Assembly (NCBI GenBank): GCA_946545765.1
Contig: CAMNNS010000059.1
Span: 1-8,881, forward strand
Source of the DNA: an uncultured Bacteroidales bacterium
Lineage (GTDB): Bacteria > Bacteroidota > Bacteroidia > Bacteroidales > UBA932
Length of the DNA: 8,881 bases
Direction: 5' to 3'
In this document: piece after piece, positions 1 through 7,604 of the stretch
How positions within the stretch are numbered: the first letter of the stretch is position 1
Layout of the letters: each line of letters starts with the position of its first letter
Program-made: the position numbers and the translations under genes
The notes under the pieces: generated by a model
Told to the model about the DNA's origin: nothing
What the model saw: the letters and a program-made list of their open reading frames with translations, nothing else
Databases searched by the model: none

Positions 1-45
1 TCTAATAGATGTTGTTTAATGTACTATTTATAAAGGGATTAAATT

Positions 46-228
46 ATGGCAAAGAAAGAGAACAGAATTCAAGTTATTCTTGAATGTACAGAACAAAGAG
101 AAAGTGGTGTTCCTGGTATGAGTAGGTACATTACAACAAAGAACAAAAAGAATACAACCCAACGCCTTGAACGTAAGAAGTACAATCCTTACCTAAAGAA
201 GGTTACACTTCATAGAGAGGTTAAATAA
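46..228 (+). CDS. rpmG: 50S ribosomal protein L33
   Basis: This gene encodes bL33, a small basic protein of the large ribosomal subunit. The 60-residue product matches the Bacteroidota form: a lysine-rich start, the strand RIQVILECTEQ (8-18), the SRYITTKNKKNT block (26-37) and the C-terminal KKYNPYLKKVTLHRE segment (44-58). Only one cysteine (C14) is present, so the two CxxC pairs of the zinc-binding L33 form are missing and this is the zinc-independent type. The ATG at 46 gives the usual length. No Shine-Dalgarno sequence is evident ahead of it and the 45 bases upstream hold no recognisable promoter, so it is probably transcribed from an upstream gene; from memory that neighbour is usually rpmB (L28) in Bacteroidales. 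The next gene begins 18 bases after the stop. Identification is secure. Confidence 0.96.
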   Translation: MAKKENRIQVILECTEQRESGVPGMSRYITTKNKKNTTQRLERKKYNPYLKKVTLHREVK

Positions 229-246
229 TTAAAAATTTTTTAGATT

Positions 247-414
247 ATGGCAAAGAAAGCGGTTGCAACATTCGCTGGTGATAAATCTCAAAATAAGAAT
301 GTTGTAAAATGTATCAAGATGGTCAGGTCTAAAAAGACAGGTTCATATTATTTTGAAGAAGCTATTGTTCCTATAGGACAAGAAAAAGAGTTTCTTGCAG
401 GTAAAAAGAACTAA
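247..414 (+). CDS. DUF4295 family small basic protein
   Basis: This 55-residue ORF begins MAKKAVATFAGDKSQNKNV and ends FLAGKKN before TAA. It matches the DUF4295 family, a group of roughly 50-residue proteins that I know only from Bacteroidota, encoded right after rpmG. The body is basic and contains a conserved-looking stretch, KMVRSKKTGSYYFEEAIVP (24-42), with the alternating pattern of a beta hairpin. There is no signal peptide, membrane segment or metal-binding cysteine pair (one Cys, C22). Its position between L33 and a terminator, and its size and charge, suggest a ribosome-associated protein, but that is inference from context; I know of no established function. It lies 18 bases downstream of rpmG with no intervening terminator, so the two are probably co-transcribed. 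Confidence 0.93.
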   Translation: MAKKAVATFAGDKSQNKNVVKCIKMVRSKKTGSYYFEEAIVPIGQEKEFLAGKKN

Positions 415-443
415 TTTTTAGCAAAAGATCAAAAGAGATTCAG

Positions 444-490
444 TGGGGTGACTAAAAGTTTTACTTTTTAGTTGCCCCATATTATTTTAT
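444..490 (+). terminator. Rho-independent terminator of the rpmG-DUF4295 transcript
   Basis: The arms 444-457 and 466-479 pair over 14 positions (TGGGGTGACTAAAA with TTTTAGTTGCCCCA), including two G-U pairs, with an A-T to G-C rich base and a loop of about 8 bases that may close one further pair. A T-rich stretch follows (480-490). It starts 30 bases after the DUF4295 stop and is the most GC-rich patch of an otherwise AT-rich spacer. It fits an intrinsic terminator separating the ribosomal genes from ftsY; partial read-through cannot be excluded. Confidence 0.85.
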
Positions 491-544
491 CTTTCATGAA
501 CTAATTTTTTTTACTATCTTCTTTTAATTTGCTCTCTCTTTTTT

Positions 545-552
545 TAAATTTG
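545..552 (+). promoter_or_regulatory. Candidate -7 promoter element for ftsY-pheT
   Basis: TAAATTTG fits the Bacteroidota -7 consensus TAnnTTTG recognised by the primary sigma factor. It lies after the terminator and 19 bases before the ftsY ATG, which would give a leader of roughly 12-15 bases. A TTTG at 528-531 is present but sits only 13 bases upstream, closer than the usual -33 element, so the -33 match is poor. The surrounding region is very T-rich, which raises the chance of a random match. Confidence 0.5.
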
Positions 553-571
553 TAAGATTAAAATTTGTGTT

Positions 572-1570
572 ATGGGTCTATTCTTTAAAAAGAAAAAAGA
601 AACATCATCTCATTTAGATTTGGGACTTTCCAAGACAAGACATAACTTTTTTTCTAAAATAGCACGTGCTATTATGGGGAAAGTTGATGTCGATGAGGAA
701 GTTATAGAGAATATAGAGGAAGCCTTAATATCTTCTGATGTAGGGGTAAACACAACTGGTAAAATTATAGACCTTCTACAAAAAAGAGTAGAGAGGGAAA
801 AGGCACTTTCTACAGAAAAAATTATGGAAGCTTTAAAGGAGGAGATAGGTAAATTGTTATCTGCGTCGGTTGTCTCTGATGATGAATTTGTAGAGAATGC
901 TTTTAAAGAGAATAGTAAAGTGTTTGATTTTGCTAAGAAACCGTATGTGATTATGGTGGTGGGAGTTAATGGGGTAGGAAAAACCACAACGATAGGTAAA
1001 ATAGCTTCTCAATTAAAGAATAATGGTAAAAAAGTAATTATAGGGGCAGCAGATACATTTAGAGCTGCAGCTGTTCAGCAATTAGATGTTTGGGCAGAAA
1101 GGGCTGGGGTAGAAATAGTAAAACAACAAATGGGTTCAGACCCTGCTTCTGTTGCTTTTGATACTCTCAATTCTGCTGTTGCTAAAGGGGCAGATGTTGT
1201 ACTAATAGATACTGCAGGGAGATTGCAGAATAAAAAAGGTTTAATGGATGAACTCTCTAAAATTAAGAGAGTTATGAGCAGAGTTGTTCCCGATGCACCT
1301 CACGATGTATTATTAGTTCTTGATGGCTCTACTGGGCAAAATGCTTTTGTTCAAGCTAAAGAATTCTCTAATGCTACACAAGTTACCTCTTTAGCTGTCA
1401 CAAAGTTAGATGGTTCGGCAAGGGGTGGAGTTGTTATTGGTATAGTTGATGACCTAAAAATTCCTATTAAATTTATTGGAGTTGGCGAACAAGTAGATCA
1501 ATTACAAATATTTAATAGTGCAGCTTTTGTAGATTCTTTATTTGAAAAATCGGAAATAGAAAATAACTAA
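572..1570 (+). CDS. ftsY: Signal recognition particle receptor FtsY
   Basis: FtsY is the SRP-GTPase receptor that docks ribosome-SRP complexes at the inner membrane so that nascent membrane proteins reach the Sec translocon. The 332-residue product has a short lysine-rich start (GLFFKKKKE, 2-10) instead of the long acidic A domain of the E. coli protein, a helical N domain (about 25-110) and a complete G domain: P-loop GVNGVGKT (131-138), the SRP-family insert signature DTFRAAA (161-167), DTAGR (213-217), TKLDG (277-281) and the closing GVGE (303-306). All GTPase motifs are intact, so it should be active. The ATG at 572 follows a candidate promoter element after the upstream terminator. pheT starts 14 bases after the stop, so the two are likely co-transcribed. 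The related SRP protein Ffh is excluded by the lack of a C-terminal M domain. Confidence 0.97.
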   Translation: MGLFFKKKKETSSHLDLGLSKTRHNFFSKIARAIMGKVDVDEEVIENIEEALISSDVGVNTTGKIIDLLQKRVEREKALSTEKIMEALKEEIGKLLSASVVSDDEFVENAFKENSKVFDFAKKPYVIMVVGVNGVGKTTTIGKIASQLKNNGKKVIIGAADTFRAAAVQQLDVWAERAGVEIVKQQMGSDPASVAFDTLNSAVAKGADVVLIDTAGRLQNKKGLMDELSKIKRVMSRVVPDAPHDVLLVLDGSTGQNAFVQAKEFSNATQVTSLAVTKLDGSARGGVVIGIVDDLKIPIKFIGVGEQVDQLQIFNSAAFVDSLFEKSEIENN

Positions 1571-1584
1571 CAAATTTAAATAAT

Positions 1585-4092
1585 ATGGATATTACTTACA
1601 GTTGGTTAAAAGAGTATGTAAAATTTGATTTAGAGCCTTTAAAAGTGGCTCAAATACTCACAGATATTGGGTTGGAGGTTGAACATGTTAGAGAGGAAGA
1701 GGAGATACCAGGTGGGCTGGCTGGTGTTGTTGTGGCAGAAGTACTTGAGTGTGAGCCTCATCCTAATTCAGACCACTTGCATATTACAAAAGTTAATGAT
1801 GGTACAGAAGAACCTCTACAGGTTGTGTGTGGTGCTCCAAATATAGCTAAAGGTCAGAAAGTTATGCTCGCAAGAGTAAATACTAAACTCAATATAAATC
1901 AAGAAGAGGTTAAAATTAAGAAATCAAAAATTAGGGGGGTAGAGTCGTTTGGAATGATATGTTCTGAAAGTGAGTTAGGTATTGGTTCTGACCATTCAGG
2001 CATTATGGTATTGAATGATGATGCTAAAATAGGTACACCTGCAAAAGATTATTTTGGTTTAAAATCGGAGATTATATATACAATAGGATTAACTCCTAAT
2101 AGGGTAGATGCTTCCTCATTGATAGGGGTTGCAAGAGATTTAAGTGCATATCTTAAATTGAATAATTTGGGAGGAGAGTTAACTTATCCTTCTGTTTCTG
2201 AATTTAAAGATGGTATAGAGGGCGGAAACGGTGCAGAAGGTGCTATAGAGGTAGAGGTAGCTCAACCAGAAGCGGCTCCACGTTATAGCGGTGTAACTAT
2301 ACGGGACATTGAGGTTAAAGAATCTCCTGAATGGTTAAAGAAGAGGCTATTAGCCGTTGGCATGAGACCGATCAATAATATTGTAGATATTACAAATTTT
2401 GTCCTTTTAGAGACAGGTAATCCCTTACATGCTTTTGATGTTGATAAAATCAAAGGGGGTAAAATTATTGTAAATTATTGTTCAGAAGGTTCAAAGTTCA
2501 CCACTTTAGATGGGGTAGAAAGGAGCTTATCTAATAAAGATTTAATGATATGTAACAGCGAGGAACCAATGTGTATTGCAGGCGTTTTTGGAGGTGAAAA
2601 GAGTGGTGTTAAAGAGGGGACAAAATCTATATTTTTAGAGAGTGCATATTTTAATCCGGTATCTATAAGAAAAACATCTAAAAGACACGCACTTAAAACA
2701 GAGGCTTCATTTAGATATGAAAGGGGATGCGATCCTTGTATGACCGATTATGCCTTAAAGAGAGCTGCTCTTTTAATCTGCGAACTTGCTGGTGGTAAGA
2801 TAGTTGGTCAAAAGGTAGATATTATTTCGCAACCTATAGAAAAGAAGATCGTTGAATTAGATTACAACAGAATGGAGTCTTTAATAGGTTATCATATCGG
2901 GAGAGGGGTTATAAAAGAGATTTTGGGCTATTTAGAGATGGAATTTGTATCTGAAAATGAGAATGGATGTGTAGTAAAAGTACCTACTTATAGGGTAGAT
3001 GTTTATAGAGAGTGCGATATTGTTGAGGATGTATTAAGAATATATGGTTATAATAATATTCCTCTTCCTGATAATATTAAATCTTCTGTAAATCCTTCTG
3101 TTAAACCAGATCCAGAGAAAATAAGAAGGTTGTTGTCTGAATATTTAGTAGCGAATGGATTTATGGAAATCATGAATAATTCTCTCACTAAGGCATCTTA
3201 TTATGAGAACTTATCAACATATCGCAAAGAGAATACAGTAATGATTTGCAACCCTTTAAGTTCCGATTTGAATGCTATGAGACAAACTCTTCTTTTTGGT
3301 GCGCTGGAAGTGGTTGCTTATAATATAAATAGGCAAGTTTCTTCTCTTAAACTTTTTGAGTTTGGTAATGTTTATAATTATAAAGGGGAGGAAAATAATC
3401 AGGAGAAAGATTTTAAATATAATAATGAGGTTGTCCAGAGTAATTTACGAGCTTATAAAGAGAAAGGTAGAGTGATATTGATTATTTCGGGACAAAATCA
3501 AAAGAATTGGAGAGGAGAGGGTTTCAATCCCGATTACTTTGCCTTAAAAGGGTATATGGATTTAATCATGAAGCGTTTTGGTGTAGATGAGGGAGATTTG
3601 GATTATCAAGATGCACCGTCGGATTTATTCTCTGATGGGCTTTCTTATAGATTGAAAAGTAGTGGTAAAGAGTTATTTGTAATAGGTACTATCTCTCAAA
3701 AATTGTTAAAACAATTTGATATTAAACAGAAAGTTTATGTTGCAGAAATCAATTGGGATATACTCTTAAATAAGATAAAAAAGAACAAAGTTTTATTTAC
3801 AGAACTACCTAAATATCCTGAGGTTAAGAGAGATTTGGCACTTCTATTAGATCATAAAGTATCATTTGCAGATATAAGAAATGTTGCATATTCTGTTGAG
3901 AAGAAATTACTTACCAACGTAGTTTTATTTGATGTATATACAGGAGATAAGATTCCACAAGATAAAAAGCAATATGCAATAAGTTTCTATCTGCAAGATT
4001 TAGATAAAACTTTGACAGATAAGGCGGTAGATTCTGTAATGCAAAAGCTCTTATCGGCTTTCAAAGAAAAATTTGGTGCAGAACTTAGATAA
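1585..4092 (+). CDS. pheT: Phenylalanine--tRNA ligase beta subunit
   Basis: PheT is the large subunit of the heterotetrameric phenylalanyl-tRNA synthetase; it binds tRNA and edits mischarged Tyr, while PheS (not in this window) holds the catalytic site. The 835-residue length is typical. The visible domain order is an N-terminal helical segment (MDITYSWLKEYV), an EMAP-type OB-fold tRNA-binding domain (about 43-155, with CEPHPNSDHLHITKV at 56-70), the PNRVDASSLIGVARD block (171-185), the B3/B4 editing domain (RPINNIVDITNFVLLETGNP, 261-280, continuing LHAFD), a B5 domain, the catalytic-like core, and a C-terminal anticodon-binding FDX-ACB domain (739-835, starting TELPKYPEVKRDLALL). No frameshift or missing domain is seen. 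It follows ftsY by 14 bases and converges on deoC with only 5 bases between stop codons. Confidence 0.98.
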   Translation: MDITYSWLKEYVKFDLEPLKVAQILTDIGLEVEHVREEEEIPGGLAGVVVAEVLECEPHPNSDHLHITKVNDGTEEPLQVVCGAPNIAKGQKVMLARVNTKLNINQEEVKIKKSKIRGVESFGMICSESELGIGSDHSGIMVLNDDAKIGTPAKDYFGLKSEIIYTIGLTPNRVDASSLIGVARDLSAYLKLNNLGGELTYPSVSEFKDGIEGGNGAEGAIEVEVAQPEAAPRYSGVTIRDIEVKESPEWLKKRLLAVGMRPINNIVDITNFVLLETGNPLHAFDVDKIKGGKIIVNYCSEGSKFTTLDGVERSLSNKDLMICNSEEPMCIAGVFGGEKSGVKEGTKSIFLESAYFNPVSIRKTSKRHALKTEASFRYERGCDPCMTDYALKRAALLICELAGGKIVGQKVDIISQPIEKKIVELDYNRMESLIGYHIGRGVIKEILGYLEMEFVSENENGCVVKVPTYRVDVYRECDIVEDVLRIYGYNNIPLPDNIKSSVNPSVKPDPEKIRRLLSEYLVANGFMEIMNNSLTKASYYENLSTYRKENTVMICNPLSSDLNAMRQTLLFGALEVVAYNINRQVSSLKLFEFGNVYNYKGEENNQEKDFKYNNEVVQSNLRAYKEKGRVILIISGQNQKNWRGEGFNPDYFALKGYMDLIMKRFGVDEGDLDYQDAPSDLFSDGLSYRLKSSGKELFVIGTISQKLLKQFDIKQKVYVAEINWDILLNKIKKNKVLFTELPKYPEVKRDLALLLDHKVSFADIRNVAYSVEKKLLTNVVLFDVYTGDKIPQDKKQYAISFYLQDLDKTLTDKAVDSVMQKLLSAFKEKFGAELR

Positions 4093-4097
4093 GCTAT

Positions 4098-4973
4098 TTA
4101 TTCTAAAGACATTATTAAATTATCAGATAGACTACTTGCCCCAATCCTGAACAGATTAGGTGTTAGCCACTCTTCTCCAAGTATCTCTTTTACAATGGTT
4201 AAATAGAGAATAGCATCATCTGTAGTAGAAATTCCACCTGCAGGTTTAAACCCTCTTTTTTCGCCGTTTATTTGGTAGAAATATTTTATACACTTACACA
4301 TAACCAAAGCTGCAATAGGGGTTGCTGCTGGCTCTTGTTTTCCTGTAGATGTCTTAATAAAATCGGCACCACACTCTAATGAGAGCAAAGAGGCAATAGC
4401 TATTATCTCGATAGGATTTTTTCCCATCTTCTCACCCTCTTTATATAGTGCTCCACTCTCTAAAATAACCTTTAAAATTCTCCCTTTTGTAGCAGCTCTT
4501 AATCTTGTTAATTCTTCTTTTGTTCTTTCATAATCTTCTGATAAAAAGCTACTATGAGGTAAAACAATATCTATTTCTGTAGCTCCATTTTCTATTGCAT
4601 GCTTACACTCTAATTCTTTAACATCTGTAAAGCTTTGAGACGAAGGGAAGCAGCCCGCTACAGTAGTTATCCCAACCCCCTTTTCTGTAAGATTCTCCTT
4701 AACTGTTTTTGCAAAGTTTGGGAATACGCAAATAGATGCAGGAAGTGGATAGTTAGGATATTTCTTTTTAAAAGAATTGACCTTATTAGTAAAATCAGCG
4801 ATATATTTTTCGGTATCAGAAGTATGTAAAGAGGTTAGATCTATAAAGGATAAAGCTTTTAAAATATTATCCTTTGTCATATTAGTATATTTTTTAGAGA
4901 TTATTGCTTCTAACTCTTTCTCAGTCTCATATATGTTTGCGTCAAAACCATATTTTTTAAGTAATGTATTCAT
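4098..4973 (-). CDS. deoC: Deoxyribose-phosphate aldolase
   Basis: DeoC is a class I aldolase that reversibly cleaves 2-deoxyribose 5-phosphate to acetaldehyde and glyceraldehyde 3-phosphate, the last step in salvaging deoxynucleosides for carbon. The 291-residue product has IDLTSLH (44-50), EIDIVLPH with the conserved Asp (133-140, D135), LKVILESG (167-174), FIKTSTGK with the Schiff-base lysine K207, and GFKPAGGIST with the assisting lysine K243. All catalytic residues are therefore present. It is about 30 residues longer than the E. coli enzyme, mainly through an N-terminal extension (roughly 1-40). It is the last gene of the minus-strand set, 81 bases after dtd, the widest gap in that set; I see no TAnnTTTG element in the gap. 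Its stop codon lies 5 bases from that of the convergent pheT. Confidence 0.96.
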   Translation of the reverse strand: MNTLLKKYGFDANIYETEKELEAIISKKYTNMTKDNILKALSFIDLTSLHTSDTEKYIADFTNKVNSFKKKYPNYPLPASICVFPNFAKTVKENLTEKGVGITTVAGCFPSSQSFTDVKELECKHAIENGATEIDIVLPHSSFLSEDYERTKEELTRLRAATKGRILKVILESGALYKEGEKMGKNPIEIIAIASLLSLECGADFIKTSTGKQEPAATPIAALVMCKCIKYFYQINGEKRGFKPAGGISTTDDAILYLTIVKEILGEEWLTPNLFRIGASSLSDNLIMSLE

Positions 4974-5054
4974 AGTAGTTATATTTAGTGCAGTTATTAA
5001 ATATGTTTCTTTTAAGTTTATTCTTGTTATTTCTATTCCAACTAATTAAAAAAG

Positions 5055-5507
5055 CTATTCTCTATTTTTACTGTCAATTATTATTGTAACAGGCCCATCG
5101 TTGATTAGTTCTATCTGCATATCGGCACCAAATACCCCTGTAGAAATTTCTCTCCCGAGGGCGATATTTAGGCTATCTACTAACTTATTGTAAATTGGGA
5201 TAGATATTTCTGGTTTTGCTGCCTTAATGTATGATGGTCTATTTCCTTTTGCAGTTTGTGCCATAAGGGTAAATTGGCTCACAAGTAATATGTTCCCGTT
5301 AATATCTATAACAGATTTATTCATAACACCGTTTAAATCATCAAAAATTCTGAGGTTTACAATCTTCTTTGTAATCCACTCTATATCAGAATCTAAATCA
5401 TTATCACAAACACCCACTAATACTACTAATCCCTCATCTATTTTGGAATATATTTTCTCCTCTATCTTTAAATTTGCATTTTTAACTCTTTGTATAACGA
5501 CTCTCAT
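5055..5507 (-). CDS. dtd: D-aminoacyl-tRNA deacylase
   Basis: DTD hydrolyses D-aminoacyl-tRNAs and glycine wrongly attached to tRNA-Ala, so D-amino acids do not enter protein. The 150-residue product is the family's normal length, opens with the standard MRVVIQRVKNA strand, and carries both active-site signatures: SQFTL (77-81) and the cis-proline motif NDGPVT (136-141). Together these form the D-chirality pocket at the dimer interface. It ends with TAG. It lies 27 bases after the radical SAM gene and 81 bases before deoC on the same strand. As I recall, in Bacteroides a MazG-like pyrophosphohydrolase gene commonly sits between dtd and deoC; here it is absent. The function is secure; any functional link to its neighbours is not. 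Confidence 0.97.
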   Translation of the reverse strand: MRVVIQRVKNANLKIEEKIYSKIDEGLVVLVGVCDNDLDSDIEWITKKIVNLRIFDDLNGVMNKSVIDINGNILLVSQFTLMAQTAKGNRPSYIKAAKPEISIPIYNKLVDSLNIALGREISTGVFGADMQIELINDGPVTIIIDSKNRE

Positions 5508-5534
5508 TATTTTATTTCTTATCGCGATTAGATA

Positions 5535-6323
5535 CTATTCATTTATTTGTATGTTAAAACCTTCATTTAAAAGTGGTTCTGCTATTTTTCTCATTTGCTC
5601 CCCACTAATTTTTTCTAAATTTTTAGCGGGTGTCTCTCTATCTAAAGAGTACATCATCACTTGTCTTGGTTTTAAGTACCTTACCAATTCAATCCATTTT
5701 ATTACATGTTCTTGCTCTGTACAATCTATGTTTATCTCTTTCCCATCTTTCTCTATTTTGCCCTTTAAAAACATTGTCTGAAGAATAAAATTGCCATTAA
5801 ATTTTTTTAAATTTTCTATTGTTTTATCTAAAGAGTAAGTTCCAGAAGGAATGTTAATTAAGTTTACAAAATTATTTAATGCTGAATCTATTTTAAGTAT
5901 AGGATTATCCACCTTCATTAGTGCTTCTCTAATCTCTTTTTTGCCTATCATTGTAGAGTTAGAAAGGACAGATATTTTTGCTTTAGGAAAGAATTGATCT
6001 CTCAATTTTATTGTAATATCAACAATCTCTGCAAAGTGTGGATTTATTGTTGGTTCGCCATTCCCAGAAAATGTGATAGAATCTATCTTTCCACCTTGTG
6101 TGGCTATCTCTTTTAAACGCAAAGAGAGTTCTTTTTCTACTATCTCTTTAGTAGCGAGTTTATTATCTTCTTTATTCTCTTTATTCCAACCGCATTCACA
6201 ATAGATACAATCAAAATTGCAAATTTTGCCGTATTTCGGTAACAAGTTAATTCCTAATGAATTGCCCAGTCTTCTACTATGAATAGGTCCTACAATTACA
6301 GAGTTGAATAATTTTGTTCCCAT
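5535..6323 (-). CDS. Radical SAM protein, COG0731-like
   Basis: This 262-residue protein is a radical S-adenosylmethionine enzyme. The [4Fe-4S] cluster motif is CNFDCIYC (C35, C39, C42, spacing CxxxCxxC), with a further cysteine at 44 in the ECGWN segment. The SAM-contact motif is SGNGEPT (86-92), the GNGEP variant of the usual GGEP. The N-terminal VGPIHSRRLGNSLGINLLP (11-29) is the hallmark of the COG0731-like group, which also contains the archaeal wybutosine enzyme Taw1/TYW1, though this protein is short and has no flavodoxin domain. There is no SPASM-type cysteine cluster near the C-terminus. The substrate is unknown; tRNA modification would be a guess from distant kinship. Its ATG lies 4 bases after the amidohydrolase stop, which suggests translational coupling, and dtd follows after 27 bases. 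Confidence 0.87.
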   Translation of the reverse strand: MGTKLFNSVIVGPIHSRRLGNSLGINLLPKYGKICNFDCIYCECGWNKENKEDNKLATKEIVEKELSLRLKEIATQGGKIDSITFSGNGEPTINPHFAEIVDITIKLRDQFFPKAKISVLSNSTMIGKKEIREALMKVDNPILKIDSALNNFVNLINIPSGTYSLDKTIENLKKFNGNFILQTMFLKGKIEKDGKEINIDCTEQEHVIKWIELVRYLKPRQVMMYSLDRETPAKNLEKISGEQMRKIAEPLLNEGFNIQINE

Positions 6324-6327
6324 ATGT

Positions 6328-7566
6328 TTATTCTTTATCTAATCTCTTTGAGATACTTTCGTTTGTAAATTTAAAATTCTCTAAATCTAAGTTTTCTATT
6401 AGTACTATTCCGGGTTTTTTCCCTTTGTCAAAACTCCCGATAATATCTTCTTTACCAATAACTTCTGCTCCATTTATTGTAGCCCATTTCAAGAGCTTCT
6501 CCATTCTAATTCCCTTAAAGTTATTTTGAATAGTGAACATCTCTTTAACCATATCTAAGACTTTGTTACTTGAGAGAGAATCTGTCCCGATACAAATTTT
6601 TAAATTATTCTTAATCATTAGTTCTAATGGAGGTAATTCTCTGTGAATAAAAATATTAGACAATGGGCATATTGTAAAAAATGGTGTTTTAAAACTCTCA
6701 ATAGCGGCATCTATACTTAATTGATTTATAACAACATTATGTACTAAGTTTATTTTGCCATCTATCTTCTCTCTATTGCTACTCGCTCCATACTCTTTAT
6801 TTAAAGAGTTGTAACACCTTTTAATAAAGTATATTAAAGCACTATTATCTCCTGTTGGTGGGGTAGATAAGCCCCTTTTTTTATAGTTTTCCCATAATGC
6901 TCCAGTACCTTTTACAATCATATCTTCTTCCTCTTGACTCTCTTGTGAGTGGAATGAGATATATCCCGATTTGAGCCCCTCTTTAACAGATAACTCTAAC
7001 AACTTGGGGCTCATAGTATAGCACGAGTGCGGAGTTATACTTGCATCTATTCCTATCTCTAACGCACTATCTATAACTTTTTTACCACTTTCTATCACAT
7101 CTTCTGCATCGGGAGTTTCTGAGCCAAAAAGTTCTACAAATGTCCTAAAATATATTTTTGAATCTTTTTTTAAAGCAAAACTTTCTGAGCAGTTGCTTAT
7201 ATCTGAAACGCCAACAACTCCTTGATTGTAAAGATTTTCTAATTGTTTTTCTATTGCTTTTATTCGGTTGTTATAATCTACACTCTCTCTTAAAGAATTG
7301 ATCTGATTTATAAAGCCACTCATTCCTGTAGCTTCTTTAAAAAGACCTTTTAGATGAGATAGCTCTATGTGTGCGTGTCCGTTTATAAAGCCGGGTACAA
7401 TTATCCCTTTATAAATTTCTCTATCTATATCCGAGCTATTATTCTCCCCTATCCCTATAACCTCACCATCTTGATTTAGCTCTACATATCCATTTTTAAT
7501 AAATCTATACTCTCTACTCTTTTTATCAAAATTGGCAACATATTCTGCAGAATATCTTTTAATCAT
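6328..7566 (-). CDS. Metal-dependent amidohydrolase (TRZ/ATZ-like)
   Basis: The 412-residue product belongs to the amidohydrolase superfamily, in the branch with chlorohydrolases and nucleobase or aminofutalosine deaminases. An N-terminal beta-sandwich (about 1-55) leads into a TIM barrel. Candidate metal ligands are visible: HxH in PGFINGHAHIELSH (H64, H66), HxxE in SFHSQES (H206, E209), H276 in LVHNVV and D329 in IGTDSLSSN. ITPHSCYTMS (177-186) resembles the substrate-side histidine segment of this branch. The conserved residues argue for an active hydrolase or deaminase, but the substrate cannot be read from sequence. About 70 residues separate H206 and H276, more than in MtaD/SsnA-type enzymes, because of a segment at about 211-270. 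No signal peptide is seen, so it should be cytoplasmic. It lies 38 bases after the DUF4296 gene and 4 bases before the radical SAM gene. Confidence 0.87.
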   Translation of the reverse strand: MIKRYSAEYVANFDKKSREYRFIKNGYVELNQDGEVIGIGENNSSDIDREIYKGIIVPGFINGHAHIELSHLKGLFKEATGMSGFINQINSLRESVDYNNRIKAIEKQLENLYNQGVVGVSDISNCSESFALKKDSKIYFRTFVELFGSETPDAEDVIESGKKVIDSALEIGIDASITPHSCYTMSPKLLELSVKEGLKSGYISFHSQESQEEEDMIVKGTGALWENYKKRGLSTPPTGDNSALIYFIKRCYNSLNKEYGASSNREKIDGKINLVHNVVINQLSIDAAIESFKTPFFTICPLSNIFIHRELPPLELMIKNNLKICIGTDSLSSNKVLDMVKEMFTIQNNFKGIRMEKLLKWATINGAEVIGKEDIIGSFDKGKKPGIVLIENLDLENFKFTNESISKRLDKE

Positions 7567-7604
7567 ATAAATATCTATAAACCAATAGTATAATTAGACT
7601 ATTT

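Noticed and set aside
1..45. Possible 3' end of an upstream gene such as rpmB
   Set aside because: All three plus frames reach a stop within 33 bases and the few codons available do not match a recognisable C-terminus, so no partial gene can be supported.
610..987. Minus-strand open frame of 125 codons inside ftsY
   Set aside because: It lies opposite the conserved N domain and P-loop of ftsY and its translation has no recognisable motif; it is a shadow of the real gene.
4777..5049. Plus-strand 90-codon hydrophobic frame overlapping the start of deoC, resembling a membrane protein
   Set aside because: Most of it is antisense to the deoC coding sequence; apparent hydrophobicity comes from the complement of Lys/Glu/Asn codons. 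No promoter element or conserved feature supports it.
4974..5054. Possible remnant gene or separate promoter in the dtd-deoC gap
   Set aside because: The 81 bases contain no TAnnTTTG element on the minus strand and no reading frame resembling a MazG fragment.
5227..5781. Plus-strand open frame of 184 codons spanning dtd and the radical SAM gene
   Set aside because: Its translation is rich in Ile/Phe/Ser as expected from the antisense of AT-rich genes, and both genes beneath it have intact catalytic motifs.
7584..7603. Inverted repeat AATAGT / ACTATT followed by a T-rich run between the amidohydrolase and DUF4296 genes
   Set aside because: The stem is only 6 AT-rich pairs and the T tract is on the plus strand, opposite to the genes here; too weak to call a terminator.
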